In this document: in pieces, positions 10,507 through 24,010 of the stretch
How the letters are laid out: each line of letters begins with the position of its first letter
Position numbering within the stretch: position 1 is the stretch's first letter
From: Perilla frutescens
Lineage: Eukaryota > Streptophyta > Magnoliopsida > Lamiales > Lamiaceae
Reading direction: 5' to 3'
Length of the DNA stretch: 64,000 nucleotides
Assembly (NCBI GenBank): GCA_026008535.1
Contig: BRKX01000014.1
Location: 48,781,006 to 48,845,005 of the forward strand
Notes under the pieces: generated by a model
What the model was told of the DNA's origin: nothing
What the model saw: only the letters and a program-made list of their open reading frames with translations
The model's database searches: none
Program-made: the position numbers and the translations under genes

Positions 10507-13500
10507 TTGAAACATAGACAAACATAACAAAAAGAAACTTAAAACAATAAAAACTTAAAACGTATTGGGTTGCCTCCCAATTAGCGCTTAATTTATCGTT
10601 GTGAGCTCGACGGGATACGGTTCTTGAAAGATTTTTCAAATAGAGGACAAACACTCCGGCTTGCTCCTCCATATTGTAGAATTTCTTCACACGTTGCCCA
10701 TTGACAATGAATAGGCTCCCATCCTTGGCTTGCAACTCCACCGCTCCATTCTCAAGGACTTTTGAGATGAAGTAAGGACCTCCCCATTTTGTTTTGAGTT
10801 TCCTGGGAAACAACTTCAACCTTGAGTTGAAAAGCAGTACGGCATCTCCGGGTGTAAGTTCTTTCTTCCTTAAGAACTTGTCATGATAAAGTTTGGTCCT
10901 CATCTTGTAAATGGAAGAATTTTCGAAGGCCTCAAGCCTAAATTCATCGATTTCATTCAAACGGAAGATTCTTTCCTTTCCCGACATCTTAAAGTCGAGA
11001 TTAAGCTTCTTGGTGGCCCAATATGCCTTGTGCGTGAGCTCAATCGGAAGGTGACATGACTTACCAAACACCATTTGATAAGGAGACATGCCCAATGGAG
11101 TCTTATAGGCTGTTCGATAGGCCCATAATGCTTCATCGAGATGGCTCGACCAATCCTTCCCGTTTGTCTTCACCACCTTTTGGAGGACTTGTTTTATCTC
11201 TCTATTTGCAAGCTCGGCTTGCCCATTGGCTTGTGGGTTGTAGGGAGTCGTCACTTTGTGCTTTACTCCATGTCGTGCTAGGAGGCTCGTCATCCACTTA
11301 TTGCAAAAGTGAGTGCCTCCATCACTAATTAAGGCTCTTGGAGCTCCAAATCTTGTTAAGATATTCCTTTGAAGGAACTTAAGCACAATTTTCGAGTCAT
11401 TAGTCTTGGTTGGAATTGCTTCGATCCATCGTGAGAGATAATCAACCGCCAAGAGTATGTAGAGATTTCCTTCGGACATCACAAATGGTCCCATGAAGTC
11501 AATCACCCATACATCAAACAATTCCACTTCTACAATTGCACTCATCGGCATCTCATCCCTCTTTGAAATTGAGCCCATCTTTTATCATCGCTCACATGTC
11601 TTCACAAACTCTTCACAATTTCTAAAAATGGAGGGCCAATAGAATCCGCTTTGTAGAATCTTCCTAGCGGTTCTATTGGAAGCAAAATGGCCCCCAGAAG
11701 GAGAGTCGTGACATGCATTTATTATCTCAAGCCATTCTTCCTCCGGCACACACCTTCTAAGGATGGAATCGGCACACCTCTTAAAAAGATAAGGTTCCTC
11801 CCATATGTAGAATTTGAGATCAGGGAAGAACTTTTTCCTTTGGTAGCTCTCCATCTCCACGGGTTTCACTTTGGCAACTAGAAAGTTGACAATATCCACA
11901 AACCACGGAACTTTTGTTAATGCCGACATGATTCTCTCATCGGGAAAGCTTTCATTGATTGGCCTCTTGGTCTCCTCTTCTCCTTTCATATGATCTAACC
12001 GAGACAAGTGATCCGCCACCACGTTCTCACATCCTTTTCTATCTTTGATCTCCACATCGAACTCTTGGAGTAGAAGAATCCATCGGATAAGCCTTGGCTT
12101 TACATCCTTCTTGGTAAAAAGATGCCTCAAAGCGGCGTGGTCGGTGTGCACAATTGTTCGGGCCCCAATGAGATAGGGCCTAAACTTGTCGAATGCGTAG
12201 ACGACCGTCAAGAGTTCTCTTTTATAGATGACTCGAATGGTGTAGTTGACTTGAGCGGGATCCAAAGTTCTATTCCCATAATAGATGACTCGGAAGAGTT
12301 TGTCCTTCTTTTGGCCAAGTGCGGCTCCCACCACTATCTCGCTTGCATCACACATTACTTCAAAAGGCTCACTCCAATCGGGTGTGATAAGCACGGGTGC
12401 CGTGATTAGGGCCTTCTTCAATGTCTCAAAAGCCTGAAAACAATTAGAATCAAAATTAAATTCAACAGCTTTTTCAAGTAGACGACAAAGAGGTTTAGAA
12501 ACTTTGGAAAAATATTTTATAAAGTGCCTATAGAACCCAGCGTGTCCCAAGAAGCTTCTAACTCCCTTTTTATTTGTTGGTGGAGGTAGCTTTTCAATGG
12601 ACACTATCTTGGCCCGGTCCACCTCTAAACCATCACCCGACACCTTGTGTCCTAGAACACTGCCATCTCTCACCATGAAGTGGCATTTCTCCCAGTTGAG
12701 CACTAGATTAGTATCTTCACATCTTGGCAAAACTTGTGTTAAATTATCAAGGCATATATCAAATGAATCACCAAACACAGAAAAGTCATCCATAAACACC
12801 TCCATGATATTTTCAATCAATCCATGAAAGATGGACATCATACACCTTTGAAAAGTTGCGGGTGCATTACACAACCCGAAAGACATCCATCTATATGCAA
12901 AAATGCCATAGGGACAAGTAAAAGCGGTCTTTTCTTGGTCTTCGAGAGCAATCATGATTTGATTGTACCCTGAATACCCATCTAAGAAACAATAGAACTC
13001 ATGACCAGCTAACCTATCTAACATTTGATCAATGAAGGGTAATGGAAAATGGTCTTTTCTTGTGTAAGCATTTAGAGCCCTATAATCTATACACATTCTC
13101 CAACCGGTTACTACCCTAGTAGCAATCATTTCTTGGTTCTCATTTTCTACCAATGTCATCCCTCCCATTTTAGCAACAACTTGAGTAGGACTCACCCACT
13201 CACTATCCGAAATAGCAAATATGATACCGGCATCAAGCAATTTCAAGACCTCCTTCCTAACAACTTCTTGCATAATAGGGTTGAGTCTTCTTTGGTTTTG
13301 CACCTTAGTTTTATACTCTTTCTCGAGCAAGATTTTATGCATGTAAATAGAAGAATTAATGCCTTTAAGGTCGGAAATTGACCATCCTATAGTGCTTTGA
13401 TATTTTCTCAACACCCTTAACAATTTATCACATTGTTCATCGAACAAGAAGGAAGAAACGATTACCGGTTTTTGCTTGGCTTCGTCAAGGTAAGCATACC

Positions 13501-16093
13501 TCAAATGTGTAGGTAGAGGTTTCAACTCCATTTCCTCCTTTGCTTTCAACTCGTCCTCTTCCTTTGATGTTTGGTCCTCGTCTCTCAATGGCAAGAACTT
13601 TGACTTCCTCAAGTATGATTCCTTAAATGAATTCATCATAGAGACGGAATCACATAGACCAACCTCATCATTAGGTAAAGAATTAAAGATAGAGTTAGAA
13701 ATGCAAATCTCGAGAGGATCTTTTGGGCTCCTCAACTCTGCCTCCATTACGCATTCATCCACCATTTGGAGCACCTTGCACTCCTCGATTTTCTTTGCCT
13801 CTTCTTCCGGATGTTGCATCACTTTTTGAAAGGAAAATGTGATTTTCTCTTTATTTACTCTCAAGGTAAGTTCTCCCTTCTCCACATCTATCAAGGCCTT
13901 ACCCGTATATAAAAACGGTCGCCCTAAGATGAGGGGAACTTCCTTGTCTTCCTCCATATCAAGAACCACAAAGTCTACCGGGAAGATGAATTTGTTGACC
14001 TTCACTAACACATCTTCCACCACACCCTTTGGGTATGTCAAAGAGCGGTCGGCCATTTGGAGAGAAATGGTGGTAGGCTTGATCTCCCCCATCTTTAACT
14101 TTTTAAAGAACAAGAGGGGCATCAAATTGATACTCGTCCCAAGGTCACACAAAGCCTTCCCAACGTGATTTTCTCTAATGGTAACCGATATGTTGAAGCT
14201 TCCCGGATCTTTCATCTTTGCGGGCAACTTTCTTTGTAGTAAAGCACTACAATTCTCGGTCAAGTTAACCGTTTCATACTCCCCCAATCTCCTCTTTTTG
14301 GAAATCACATCTTTCAAGAATTTCGCATAATTTGGCATTTGTTGAAGTGCTTCAACGAGAGGGATGTTGATTTGTACCTTTCTAAAGATGTCGAGGAATC
14401 GAGAGAATTGCTCGTCACTCTTCACCTTTTGGAGTCTTTGTGGGTAAGGTATGGGCACTTTGTATTCTTCCGGCATCACCTTTGTTGGTTCTTCTTTCTC
14501 TTTCCCTTTTTCAAGGGCATCATTTTTCTTTAATTTGGGACTCAAGTCCTCTTGACTTGGTCCCTCTCCCTTCTTTTTCTCACTTGGTTGCTCATCAACC
14601 TTTCCTTTGCTTTCCTCATCATCCGGCATCTCAGGGCCATCATAAGCGGTTCCACTCCTCAAGGTAATTGCCTTGCATTGATCCTTTGGATTCACGGTGG
14701 TATTACTTGGGAACTTGCCTTGTTGATGCTGGCTTCCCAAGATAGTTGCAAATTGTCCCATTTGCTTCTCCAAAGTGTTAACTTGGTTGCCGATTGCTCC
14801 GACGGTATTCTCTAACTTCCCAATTCGTGTTTGAGAATCTTTCATGTAATTCTCCGTCTTCCCCATAAATGCCATTAGGAGTTCATCCATCTTGGGCTTC
14901 TTCTCCTCTTCAATTATACCATTTGTGACCGAGAAGCCCGGAGGTGGTTGGATAGCATTGTTCGGGTTACCATAGGAGAAGTTCAGGTGTTGAGCTCTAT
15001 TTTGATAACCTTAGTTTCCACCATATTGACCTCCGTATTGGGGCTTGTACCCCGGATTGAATGGTCGTTGTAGATTTGAGTAGCCTCCTTGGTTTACATA
15101 ATTGACCTCCTCAAATTGGCTTTGAGATATCTCGGCTTTTGGATTTGTAAAGGCCTCAATTTTTGAATTCAAAGTTGCCATTTGAGCTGCCACAAGCCCA
15201 AGTGCATCTGAACTTGAAGTAGAAGCCACTTTCTTTAGAATTTGGACTCCCTCTCTTGCCGCCGGCCATTGAAAGGAATTTGAAGCCATCTCTTCAATTA
15301 TTCTCAAGGCTTCTTCCAGCCCTCTTGCCAATAATGATCCACCCGCGGCCGCATCCATAAGTGTTCTCACTTCGTCTTTGCTTCTTCCATAGAATATGCA
15401 TACTTGATGATCGGTTCCAAAACCATGTCCGGGGCACTTCCTCAGCATCTCCCTAAAGCGCTTCCACGCCTCATATAAGCTTTCTTCATCCCATTGTTTG
15501 AACACGGTGATATCTCCTTTCAATTTGAGGGTTTTTCCGGGTGGGAAAAACTTGTATAGGAACTTTATCACCAATTGATCTCAAGTATGAAATGTTCCTT
15601 GAGCATGGCTCAACCACCATGTTTCCGCCTTGTCGATCAACGAGAATGGAAAGAATCGGATGCGAATTGCGTCATCCGGGACTCCATTCATCTTCATTGT
15701 CCCACTAACATTGAGAATTTTACGGATATGCTCATGTGGATCCTCCATTGGTGTCCCTCGGAATTGGTTTTTTTGGATCATTAGTATGAGAGAGGTCTTA
15801 AACTCGAAGTTGTTGTCTTGAATGGGTGGTCCATTGGCCACCCCTTGATCAATGACAGGTTGGAAAAGATTCCGAATTGGTGCCTCCACATTTCTATTAT
15901 GAGCCTCCTCTTGGGCTCTCAATTGCTCTTGTATCACCTCCAATTACCTTTGCATTTGGGCAATCATCGGGTCTTGAACCGGTGGAGGTAGATCCGTCAT
16001 TGTCCTCCATCTACGTGCGTTGTTGTGGCGAACCGTTGCTTTAATCTCTAAGTCCAATGAAATAGGTGGTTCTCCTTGAGAACGAGTGTGCAT
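10499..16093 (-). pseudogene. Athila gag-pol polyprotein, one frame with premature stops
   Basis: A single frame of 1865 codons from ATG 16093 (MHTRSQGEPP) to TAG 10499. It is broken by stops at 15944-15946 (TAA), 15581-15583 (TGA), 15011-15013 (TAA) and a TGA-TAA pair at 11582-11587, with no frameshift. Order: gag capsid (about 15950-15030), gag C-terminal coiled coil (14890-14700), aspartic protease with the DLG motif characteristic of Athila (Asp at 14144-14146, followed by TSINLMP), RT with MCIDYRALN and catalytic FMDD (12785-12796), RNase H with CDAS and TDHAAL, integrase HHCC finger ending at the stop pair, then the integrase core (DFMGPF near 11500, SDGGTHF near 11315, and Glu in GQAELANREIK near 11215). 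The catalytic residues are present, but the stops make it non-functional. The product would make virus-like particles and copy and insert the element. Confidence 0.92.
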
Positions 16094-16219
16094 ACACTTC
16101 CTATCAAAAAGGACAAACAAATCAAGAACAACTCTTTAAAATAAAACAAGTAAAAATGTCTAAAGTAATCCACTCAATCGTTATCACAATATTGCGTTTA
16201 TCGAATTAATTCCATTTTT

Positions 16220-16236
16220 CCCCGGCAACGGCGCCA
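16220..16236 (-). promoter_or_regulatory. Athila primer binding site (tRNA-Asp type)
   Basis: The sense strand reads TGGCGCCGTTGCCGGGG six bases inside the 5' LTR. This is the sequence complementary to the 3' end of plant tRNA-Asp that Athila elements use for minus-strand priming. The 140 bases between it and the gag ATG hold no feature I recognise. Confidence 0.88.
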
Positions 16237-16242
16237 AAAACT

Positions 16243-17869
16243 TGATAGAGATTCTTTTGCATCTACTATGGTTTCAATATTTATTAAACTTGTGTCATGC
16301 CTACAAGTATATAAGCATATGATTGTAGATATGATGATACGAGGTCGATCCACAGGGAAATGGAATATAAATTAGACAATGCAAGTACCACAACGATAGA
16401 CGAGCAAAATATCTAGACGAACAATAAGGAGAGAGTGTGTTTTAACCTAATCACAATACCAAAATAAGACCAAAAGACATAAACATTTAAACAACAATGA
16501 TTATCAATATAATTTGGACTCAAGAGACAATACCAAACAAGGGAGACCTTTGAAGATGATAAATAAGGAGAAACTCTAGGACATGGCTATACAATGCTCA
16601 TATTGATCTATAACAAAGGATTACACACACATACATGCAAAGTTCATAGATAGGAAGACCATGAATATAGTAAGAGCATCTCTCGAATATCTCTTAAATT
16701 GCGAATGTGACAAGGATGGCTATCTCTAACGCATTCCAAGGTCGCACCTACCAAAGGCTCTAAGGGTCACATTTCCTTCCACATAATGACATTCGACTAA
16801 GAAGACAAATATGTAGATTTGATCCGAGCATGCTTATGATAACGGGATTGACTAGATACAAGTGATTCATACATGTGATGTTAGTGAGATGGCCAACCAA
16901 ACAACACCATTCAAGCCCTAGCATAGATCAAAATCTTGACAAAACAATAACACACATATATATCCCAAATCAAAGATCAATATTCACATTGCTTCACCAC
17001 ATCCTAGAGCCCTAAGGCTCTAGCCAACCATATTCACAATAAAATCAAGATTACAAGAAGAAAAACAATAACCCATTCTAAATACAAGTCTAAGAAGAGA
17101 GAAGAAGTGATAAAACCCAATTTAGAACACTCCTTCTTCAATCTTATGGCTTGGATGCTCAAATGGATGGTTGAATCTTCTTCCTTACTCTTGATCTTCA
17201 AAAATCCCTTTTCTTGATGTTTCTCCAAGTGTATTTTTCGTTCTAGGGTATATGGATTGATATTTTGAAAACCCCAAATAATATATAAAAGAGTGGACCA
17301 ATAATTGGATGCCAAAAGTCACTTTTAATTTCCGTCTGTGCGGAACTCGACCCCAGGAACTCACGTTTGAGGGTCGAGTTTGGAACAAAGGAAATCAGGT
17401 CTCTGAAGGGTCTGCAACACGGCATTTGGGTTGCGTTTCTGGGTCGCATTTCGACTGAAGGCTGAGGCGCGACCCCAGTAACTCACATTTGACATCCGCA
17501 TTTCGTCTAAAGGAATTCGGGTCTCTGAAGCTTCTGCAAAGCGGGCTTTGGGTCACGTTTGGGGGTCACATTTTGGCTCAAAGCCGAGGCGCGACCCCCT
17601 AGGTCGCGTTTGGGGGTCGTGTCTTCAACACTTGGGTGTTTTCTTGCTCGTTTCTTCATTATTTCATACCTTTTGTACTCCTTGTTGATCCCTTTATCAA
17701 TTTGACTTGGTTTTTGCTCTTTATATCCCAAAAAATTCCTATATTGGCCACATTACATTAAACAAAAGATTAAAACAGAAATAAATAATATATACAACAT
17801 ATATACAAGATAACCAAGTGCAAATGCACTCAAAATGAGTCCAAATGAGTGTAATTTATGCACTCATCA
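16243..17869 (-). repeat. Athila 5' LTR (right)
   Basis: Near-identical to the left LTR, with scattered substitutions and small indels, so the insertion is not recent. On the sense strand the CpG-rich module (17335-17620) is followed by a TATA-like element (17278-17290), the likely promoter. A 93-codon sense ORF overlapping the TATA box (17034-17315) starts upstream of it, so it is probably not translated. Confidence 0.93.
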
Positions 17870-18137
17870 CACTTTATCCATTTTTGTAATGGTCTAGGAT
17901 TTTTGGTCATTTAAGTCTTGTATAGTCTATAAATTTGTATTGGTCTTTTCTTATTTATTTGGGTAGCGGGCAAATATTATTACACACTGATTGTGTCCCA
18001 AAGGCACATCGTCAAGCAAGTGTGTGGATGAATTGCCCTTGTATGTTGTTGTATCATAAGCATGCTAGTTAGTATTATTTACGAGCATAGTAGGGTCTGA
18101 TATGAATGATTGATTTTTGGAGTTAAACCTGTATATG

Positions 18138-20443
18138 TGTAACGCCCCAGTCCCACTAGGACCAAAACGTCACAAAAAATATACGTACATGCTTACATGA
18201 TAAATACCTTTCAAAAAATAAGATTTAACTTTATAACTAATTTGTAAATGGGCAGAACCTCAACTTAAAACTGTTCAAACCTCGCACTCAGGCGTTTTCA
18301 AAGTCAACTTTTGACAAGGATTATAAAATCATTAACACACATATAACCAAATTATGACCTGGCAATATACATAGTCAATCAGGTCACACGTTTAAAATTT
18401 CAATGGTTAGCCCTTCTATACATTCAAATATTTGTATATACAATCAAAACCTGACCACTGAGGTCAATAAATTTCAAACTTAAAAGTTTTGCAGAGTATT
18501 ATCAAAAACATTTAATATTTAAATACTGACAAGATTTTAAAGATGATTTTAGCAAAAACCACACAAGGATCGACTATGAAACCCACTACAGCACCTCGTC
18601 ATCAACCAGCTCGATCTCCAGAACCTGAAAACATTTGAAAATATTTGGGTTGAGTGCCAGAAAACACTCAGTGGGCATTGATATTCGTCCAAGTCATTCT
18701 TTCATGCTTTAAAACTGTTATGCTGCATAAATCATGGAAAATAACCATGAACATACTTTATAACAAAGTTTACTCTTCTTCATTGGATGAGAGACCCGAT
18801 GTGATCACATGAATACTTTACGGTTACTTATCTAGACATTTAGTCACAATGTAAACCGTCTTGCTTGTAAGTCGGAATTCCTCTATGCATGAAGTCTCAA
18901 CACATCCAATCATTGCGTAAACAATGCTATTAAAACATTTAACATGCTTTTCATGGACGAATTTAAAACATAGTTGTGAGTTATAGAAAAACCCACCTGG
19001 ATGATCTCAATAAACTGTGCAATTTATGCGTGAGATGCTACTATGCTTTCAGCTCGTCTCGACCTATAAAATTGAAACTCTAACTTAGAATCCTAATATA
19101 GGCCATAAATATCTTAAATAATAATTTCCTATGACTTGGGATCATTTGGAATTGAAGTAGAGTCAAATGAGCGAATAATGCGCATTTGACAGATTGGATC
19201 AAGTTAGTGATTCTATTTGAGAATTTATCAAACTTTCTGGGCTGAATTGAATAAAAACAAAAGATGAATTGAAATTCAATGACTAGCAGGAAGCTTGGTT
19301 TAACACCTAGGAGTGAATTATAATATTTAGAATTTCTTTTTAAGCAAAATATAACATTTGGAAATTATAGAACTAAATAACATTTTCTAAAAATCCTAAT
19401 TTAACTCCCAAATATTAAACCAGGACTCGAAAAATATAAATTTTAAAAAAATAGATTCATTTAATATTCTACGGTCAAATCCGAGATCAAATAGATCAAA
19501 TAACATTGGACTAAAATTAAAGAAACATCGAAAAGTAAAAAAAACTTACCTTTCTTTTATTTTTATTTTTTTCTTCAATTTATTTTTCTTCGTTTTTGCT
19601 TCTGATTCCTTTCCTCTTCTTTTTTTTTTCTTTTGATTTTCACTTCTCTCTTTTTTTAAATAACATAGCCGAAATCCTCCTCATTACATATATACATATA
19701 TGGTTATGCTCCATCTCACACGTGTACATTAATAAGTACACTAGTTCACCACAAATGTTTCCAAATGGAAAATGTTGATTTGCTATATTATACTACTATT
19801 ATTATATTTGTACATATATATCTCCTATAATAATTACAAGTAAATGTATAGGTTCCACTAATCCCTAAATGAGATCTACTCATATATGTTTATCTATATC
19901 TATACATCTATTATTATTACACGTATACACCTATACACTTGCTCAAGTATGAAATTCTCCAAATGGCCAAAATTAAATGGTAGTTGAACATGATTATCCA
20001 ACTAGAAATTCATTATTTCATATTTTTCTTTAAAAGGTCTAACAATGATATGTTTATTAAGGTATTGTTGAATGTTGGCTTGAGTAAATGGATACAAATG
20101 AGCCTTAATTGGGCCGAAGGTGGATTTGATAATTGGACTTGAATTTATAAAATTGGGCTTGGTAGAGTAAATTGATTTCAAAGTATTAAATGAAATAAAT
20201 TCTATTGGAAGGTCAAATGAAGTCCGAATTAGATGTTATTGGTACCAAAACGATCTCATTAATATCTATTTCTATAATATGATTTCTAATATTAATTAGA
20301 AACTCAATAAGGTCGAGATTTTTCTTAGTCTTATTACGTCTCTAAGCCCATAATTAACTAGCCAAAATAAATTGGGTTCTAATTTCATGAAATTTCTAGC
20401 TATAAAATAAATTTTAAATTCTATATTTTTCCGGGGTGTTACA
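18138..20443 (-). repeat. Chromovirus B 3' LTR (left)
   Basis: 2306 bp. On the sense strand it shows a TATA region (plus 19687-19702), an AG/GTAAGT site (19549), a TTTTATAG/GTCGAG site (19064), an AG/GTGGGT site (18996) and a TTTTCAG/GTTC site (18625). These match in order the signals in the G and D LTRs. Confidence 0.9.
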
Positions 20444-20456
20444 TCCTCCCCTCCTT
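20444..20456 (-). promoter_or_regulatory. Chromovirus B polypurine tract
   Basis: The sense strand reads AAGGAGGGGAGGA directly before the 3' LTR. Confidence 0.85.
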
Positions 20457-20479
20457 AAAAAAATTTCGTCCCCGAAATT

Positions 20480-22189
20480 GAATATACCTGCTATGAGGAG
20501 GGTTGGATACTTTACTAAGATCTGATCTTCCAGTTCCCATGTAGCTTTCTCTTGTCTATGTCTGCTCCATTGAACTTTTACAAGCATTAGCTCTTTATTT
20601 TGCAGCCTTTAGACTTTTATGTCGCGAATAGCTATTGAAAACTCATCATATGTCAGATCTAGATTTACTTCTATTTCTTCCTGATTTACGACGTGACTTG
20701 AGTCAAAAATATATTTGCGAAGCATTGAAAGATAAAACACGTCATAAATTTCTCCTAACTTTGGCGGTAACACCAACTTGTAGGAAACTTCTCCGATTCA
20801 TTCAAGAATTTCATACGGTCGAATATATCTAGGCCGCAACTTTCCTTTCTTTTCTAATCGCACAATTCTTCTTATAGGAGATATTTTCAGGAACACCTTA
20901 TCTCCTACCTGAAATTGTAAATTTTTCCTTCTTTTATCTGCATACTTTTTTTTGCCGATCTTGGGCCTCTTTCATTCTTTGTCTCACTTTATCAATAACC
21001 TCAACAGTTTTCTGTATAATTTCCGGGCCTAAAATTTTTCTTTCACCAACTTCATCCCAGTGAAGTGGTGATTTACACTTTCGACCATATAGAGCCTCAT
21101 AAGGCGCCGTTCCAATGGTTACTTGGAAACTGTTATTGTAAGAAAATTCAACTAAAGGCAAATATTCCTCTTAGCTTCCTCCTTGATCCATAACTACAGC
21201 CCTGAGCATATCTTCTAGGGTCTGAATTGTTCTTTCAGACTGTCCATTAGTCTGTGGGTGGAAAGTTGTGCTGAAATTCAATTTTATACCCATTGCATTT
21301 TGTAAGCTTTGCCAAAATTTAGACGTGAACCGCGTATCGTGATCTGATGTCACTGACATAGGTACATCATGAAGTCTTATAATTTCTCTTACATAAATTT
21401 GTGCTAGTTTATCCAATCCTAAAGTCATATTGACCGGTAAGAATTGTGCCGACTTGGTCAAACGATCAATGATGATCCTTATGGCATGATTTCTACGCAA
21501 TGTTTTTAGTAGACCAACCATAAAGTCCATTGTGATATGCTCCTATTCCATTCAGGAATTTCTAGTGGTTTTAGCAATCCAGATGGCCTTTGATGTTCTG
21601 CCTTGACTAGTTGACAAGTCATGCATCTTTCAACATAAGCTGCAATGTCTTTCTTCATGTTTTGCCACCAGAAGGTTATTCTCAAATCTTTATGCATTTT
21701 AGTATTCCCTGGATGAGCAGTGTAAGGCGTGCAATGAGCTTCATCTAAAATTTCTCTTATCAATTATTCATTTCGTGGCACACAAATTCTATTCCCGTAC
21801 ATCAATGCATCATCATCTGCAACTATGAATTATCCTGGAGCTCCTTGACCTATTCTTCTTTTTATCTTCTCAAGATAGACATCCTTTTGTTGGCCTCGCA
21901 AGTTAGACTTCATTATCATCATTGTTATATGCGCACTTATGTTATCTGGTGGAGTTATAATTTCAATGCTAAGTTTAGCAAAGTCCCTAGTGATATGTTC
22001 TTGTTGAGTTATCAGATAACTCAATTCTACTTGATTCTTTCCGCTTAGGATGTTAGCAACAACGTTTGCCTTTCCTGGATGGTATTGGATGGAACAGTCA
22101 TAATCTTTGACCAACTCTAACCATCTTCTTCGCCTCATGTTAATCTCTTTCTGCTCAAACAAATATTTTAAACTTTTGTGATCTGTGTA
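20480..22189 (-). pseudogene. Chromovirus B pol remnant: RNase H end, integrase, chromodomain
   Basis: Minus-strand fragments in several frames align along the G polyprotein: end of RNase H (DHKSLK, then YHPGKANVVA, 22189-21990), linker, integrase zinc finger (HCTPYTAHPG to MTCQ, 21740-21600), integrase core (DFMVG, SDHDTRF, GQSERT, 21530-21171), the post-core region (21161-20934), and a C-terminal chromodomain-like segment (LVKVQWSRH, KATWELED, about 20600-20490) with a stop just before it. Several stops and frameshifts break the frame. The chromodomain-like end supports the Tekay-like assignment. Upstream, the frame ends abruptly inside RNase H at the copia junction. Confidence 0.85.
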
Positions 22190-22190
22190 G

Positions 22191-24010
22191 CAATATCAAA
22201 GAACATAAGGGTTTTGGTTGAGTTCAAGCTATGAGTTTAATTAAATAAGGAGAATCCACGATCAGACCACCAATGCTTGAAGGAAATAACTATCCTTACT
22301 GGAAAGCAAGGATGAGGGCATTTCTGAGATCAATAGATGAGCTTGCATGGAAAAGCGTCAATGAAGGATGAGAAAAGTCAATTGTTGTCAAGGAAGAAAA
22401 GCAAGTGGAGATTGAAGAAGGAGAGTGGACTGTACCGCAAAAGAACTGGTACAATGTCAACTCTAAAACTCTTAATGCTATATTCTCTGCAGTTGATCTT
22501 GAAACATCAGTCTAATCTCAACTTGTGAGACTGCTAACGCTGTGTGGGATATTCTAGAAACCACCTTTGAAGGGACTAGTTCAGTAAGGTTGTCAAGGTT
22601 TCAAAACCTTACTTCTAAGTTTAAAACCCTCAGAATGGAGGATACTGAGTCCATAAGTGAGTTTAATGCCAGACTGAGAAGCATATCCAATGAGAGTTTT
22701 GCTCTTGGTGAGCCTATCAACAATGGAAAGCTTGTAAGAAAGGTTTTCATATCTCTTCTAAAGAAGTTTGCTTACAAAGTTGCTGCAATTGAAGGAGCCA
22801 AGGATATCAAGAGTATGGGGCTTGATGAATTGATGGGGTCATTAAGAACATTTGAGATGAACTTAGAAGATAAAGACAGCAGCTCAAGAAAGAGAGGTAT
22901 TGCTCTTAAAACTAAAGTCTCAAAAGATGTACCGGAACATGTACAAAAGTAAAAACTGTACTTGATTCAGATACAATGAATAATATGGTCCTGATCACCA
23001 AGAACTTCAGTCATATGTTAAAAAGAGTCAATAAGTAGTCTTCTAGAAGAGCCAACAACAAAAAACAACCACCTGGTAATTCTCAACAAAATAGAAACTC
23101 AAGTAATGAGCAGAAAGAGTTTCAAACTTCTAATTTCAGAAAAGGAATTTAATGTAGAGAATGTGATAGATTTGGGCACATTCATGCTGAGTGTGCAAAC
23201 ACACTGAAGAGAAACGAAAAAAATTACAATGCTTCTCTCAGTGACAATGACTCTGACGAAGGCAGCAGTGATTCAGATGAAGAAACTATTGCCTTACAGC
23301 AAAAATCTCAGAATTCAAGGATCTCTTCAACAATGCAGAAGATGATGAGTCAGACAATGAAGACTTCAGCCAAGAATTTTTTTTTCAAGACATACAAAGA
23401 GATGTATGAAAGATGGCTGGAAGTAGTGGAGATCAACAGGACTCTTCAATCTCATAACAAGGATCTTCTCAATGAGAAAGAGAAGCTGATCAAATCTAAT
23501 GTTGAACAGAAGAATACTATTCAGCAGCAAAAGAAGGAGATTGATGAATTGTCTGCGGAGCTCAAATCCATCAAAAAGAATGTTAACATACTGAACAATG
23601 GTACAAAGAATCTTGATAAGATTTCCACAACTGATGGACATTCAGGAAAGAGTCATCCAAGTCTTGGATATAGTGGTGGACAGACCAAGACAGTGTTTGT
23701 CAAAGAAAGTACAAACAAACCAATGCATGTACAAGAGAATGTTCGGCATATCCAGAAGAACATTACTGACAAGAAGATGAATGCTTATAATAGCAACAAA
23801 CAGAGAATCATCTGCCATTATTGTGAGAAGGAAGGTTACATTCGACCACATTGTGAGAGGTACCTTTATGATCTCAAAAGAATGAGAAGGAGATATGTGG
23901 CTCAGCAACAAGAACAGAAAGCCAGTCATTCAGCAAAATCCTACACAAAAGAAATAATGGGTTGTATAGCAGACCAACACAAAATCCATAGTAATATGCT
24001 CTCCATGGTG
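22191..24010 (+). mobile_element. Copia gag fragment filling the RT region of B
   Basis: Plus-strand Ty1/copia gag pieces, opposite to the host element. It begins with a PPMLEGNNYPYWKARM-type gag start (22267), then a frameshifted region, the UBN2/retrotran_gag core (22542-22952, WDILETTFEG to a helical end), a CX2CX4HX4C knuckle (CRECDRFGHIHAEC, about 23155-23196), an acidic linker, a coiled coil (23400-23590, repeated K/E/L heptads) and a second knuckle whose His has become Tyr (CHYCEKEGYIRPHC, near 23813). No LTR, primer site or pol is present, and I find no target duplication. The long gag with coiled coil recalls Sireviruses, but that is tentative. The ends are approximate: left at the broken RNase H codon, right where B protease-region homology resumes. 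Confidence 0.75.

Larger units (their letters stand above)
3861..17869 (-). mobile_element. Athila-type Ty3/gypsy retrotransposon, full length with decayed genes
   Basis: Bounded by LTRs at 3861-5486 and 16243-17869 and a perfect 5-bp target duplication CACTT (3856-3860 and 17870-17874). It reads on the minus strand: 5' LTR (right), tRNA-Asp-type primer site, one long gag-pol frame, a spacer, a third ORF of the ATHILA ORF-1 type, polypurine tract, 3' LTR (left). Protease of the DLG type, the primer site and the position of the third ORF all fit the Athila lineage. The LTRs differ at scattered sites and gag-pol has several in-frame stops, so this copy is inactive. It inserted into element A just after the small ORF. 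Confidence 0.93.
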
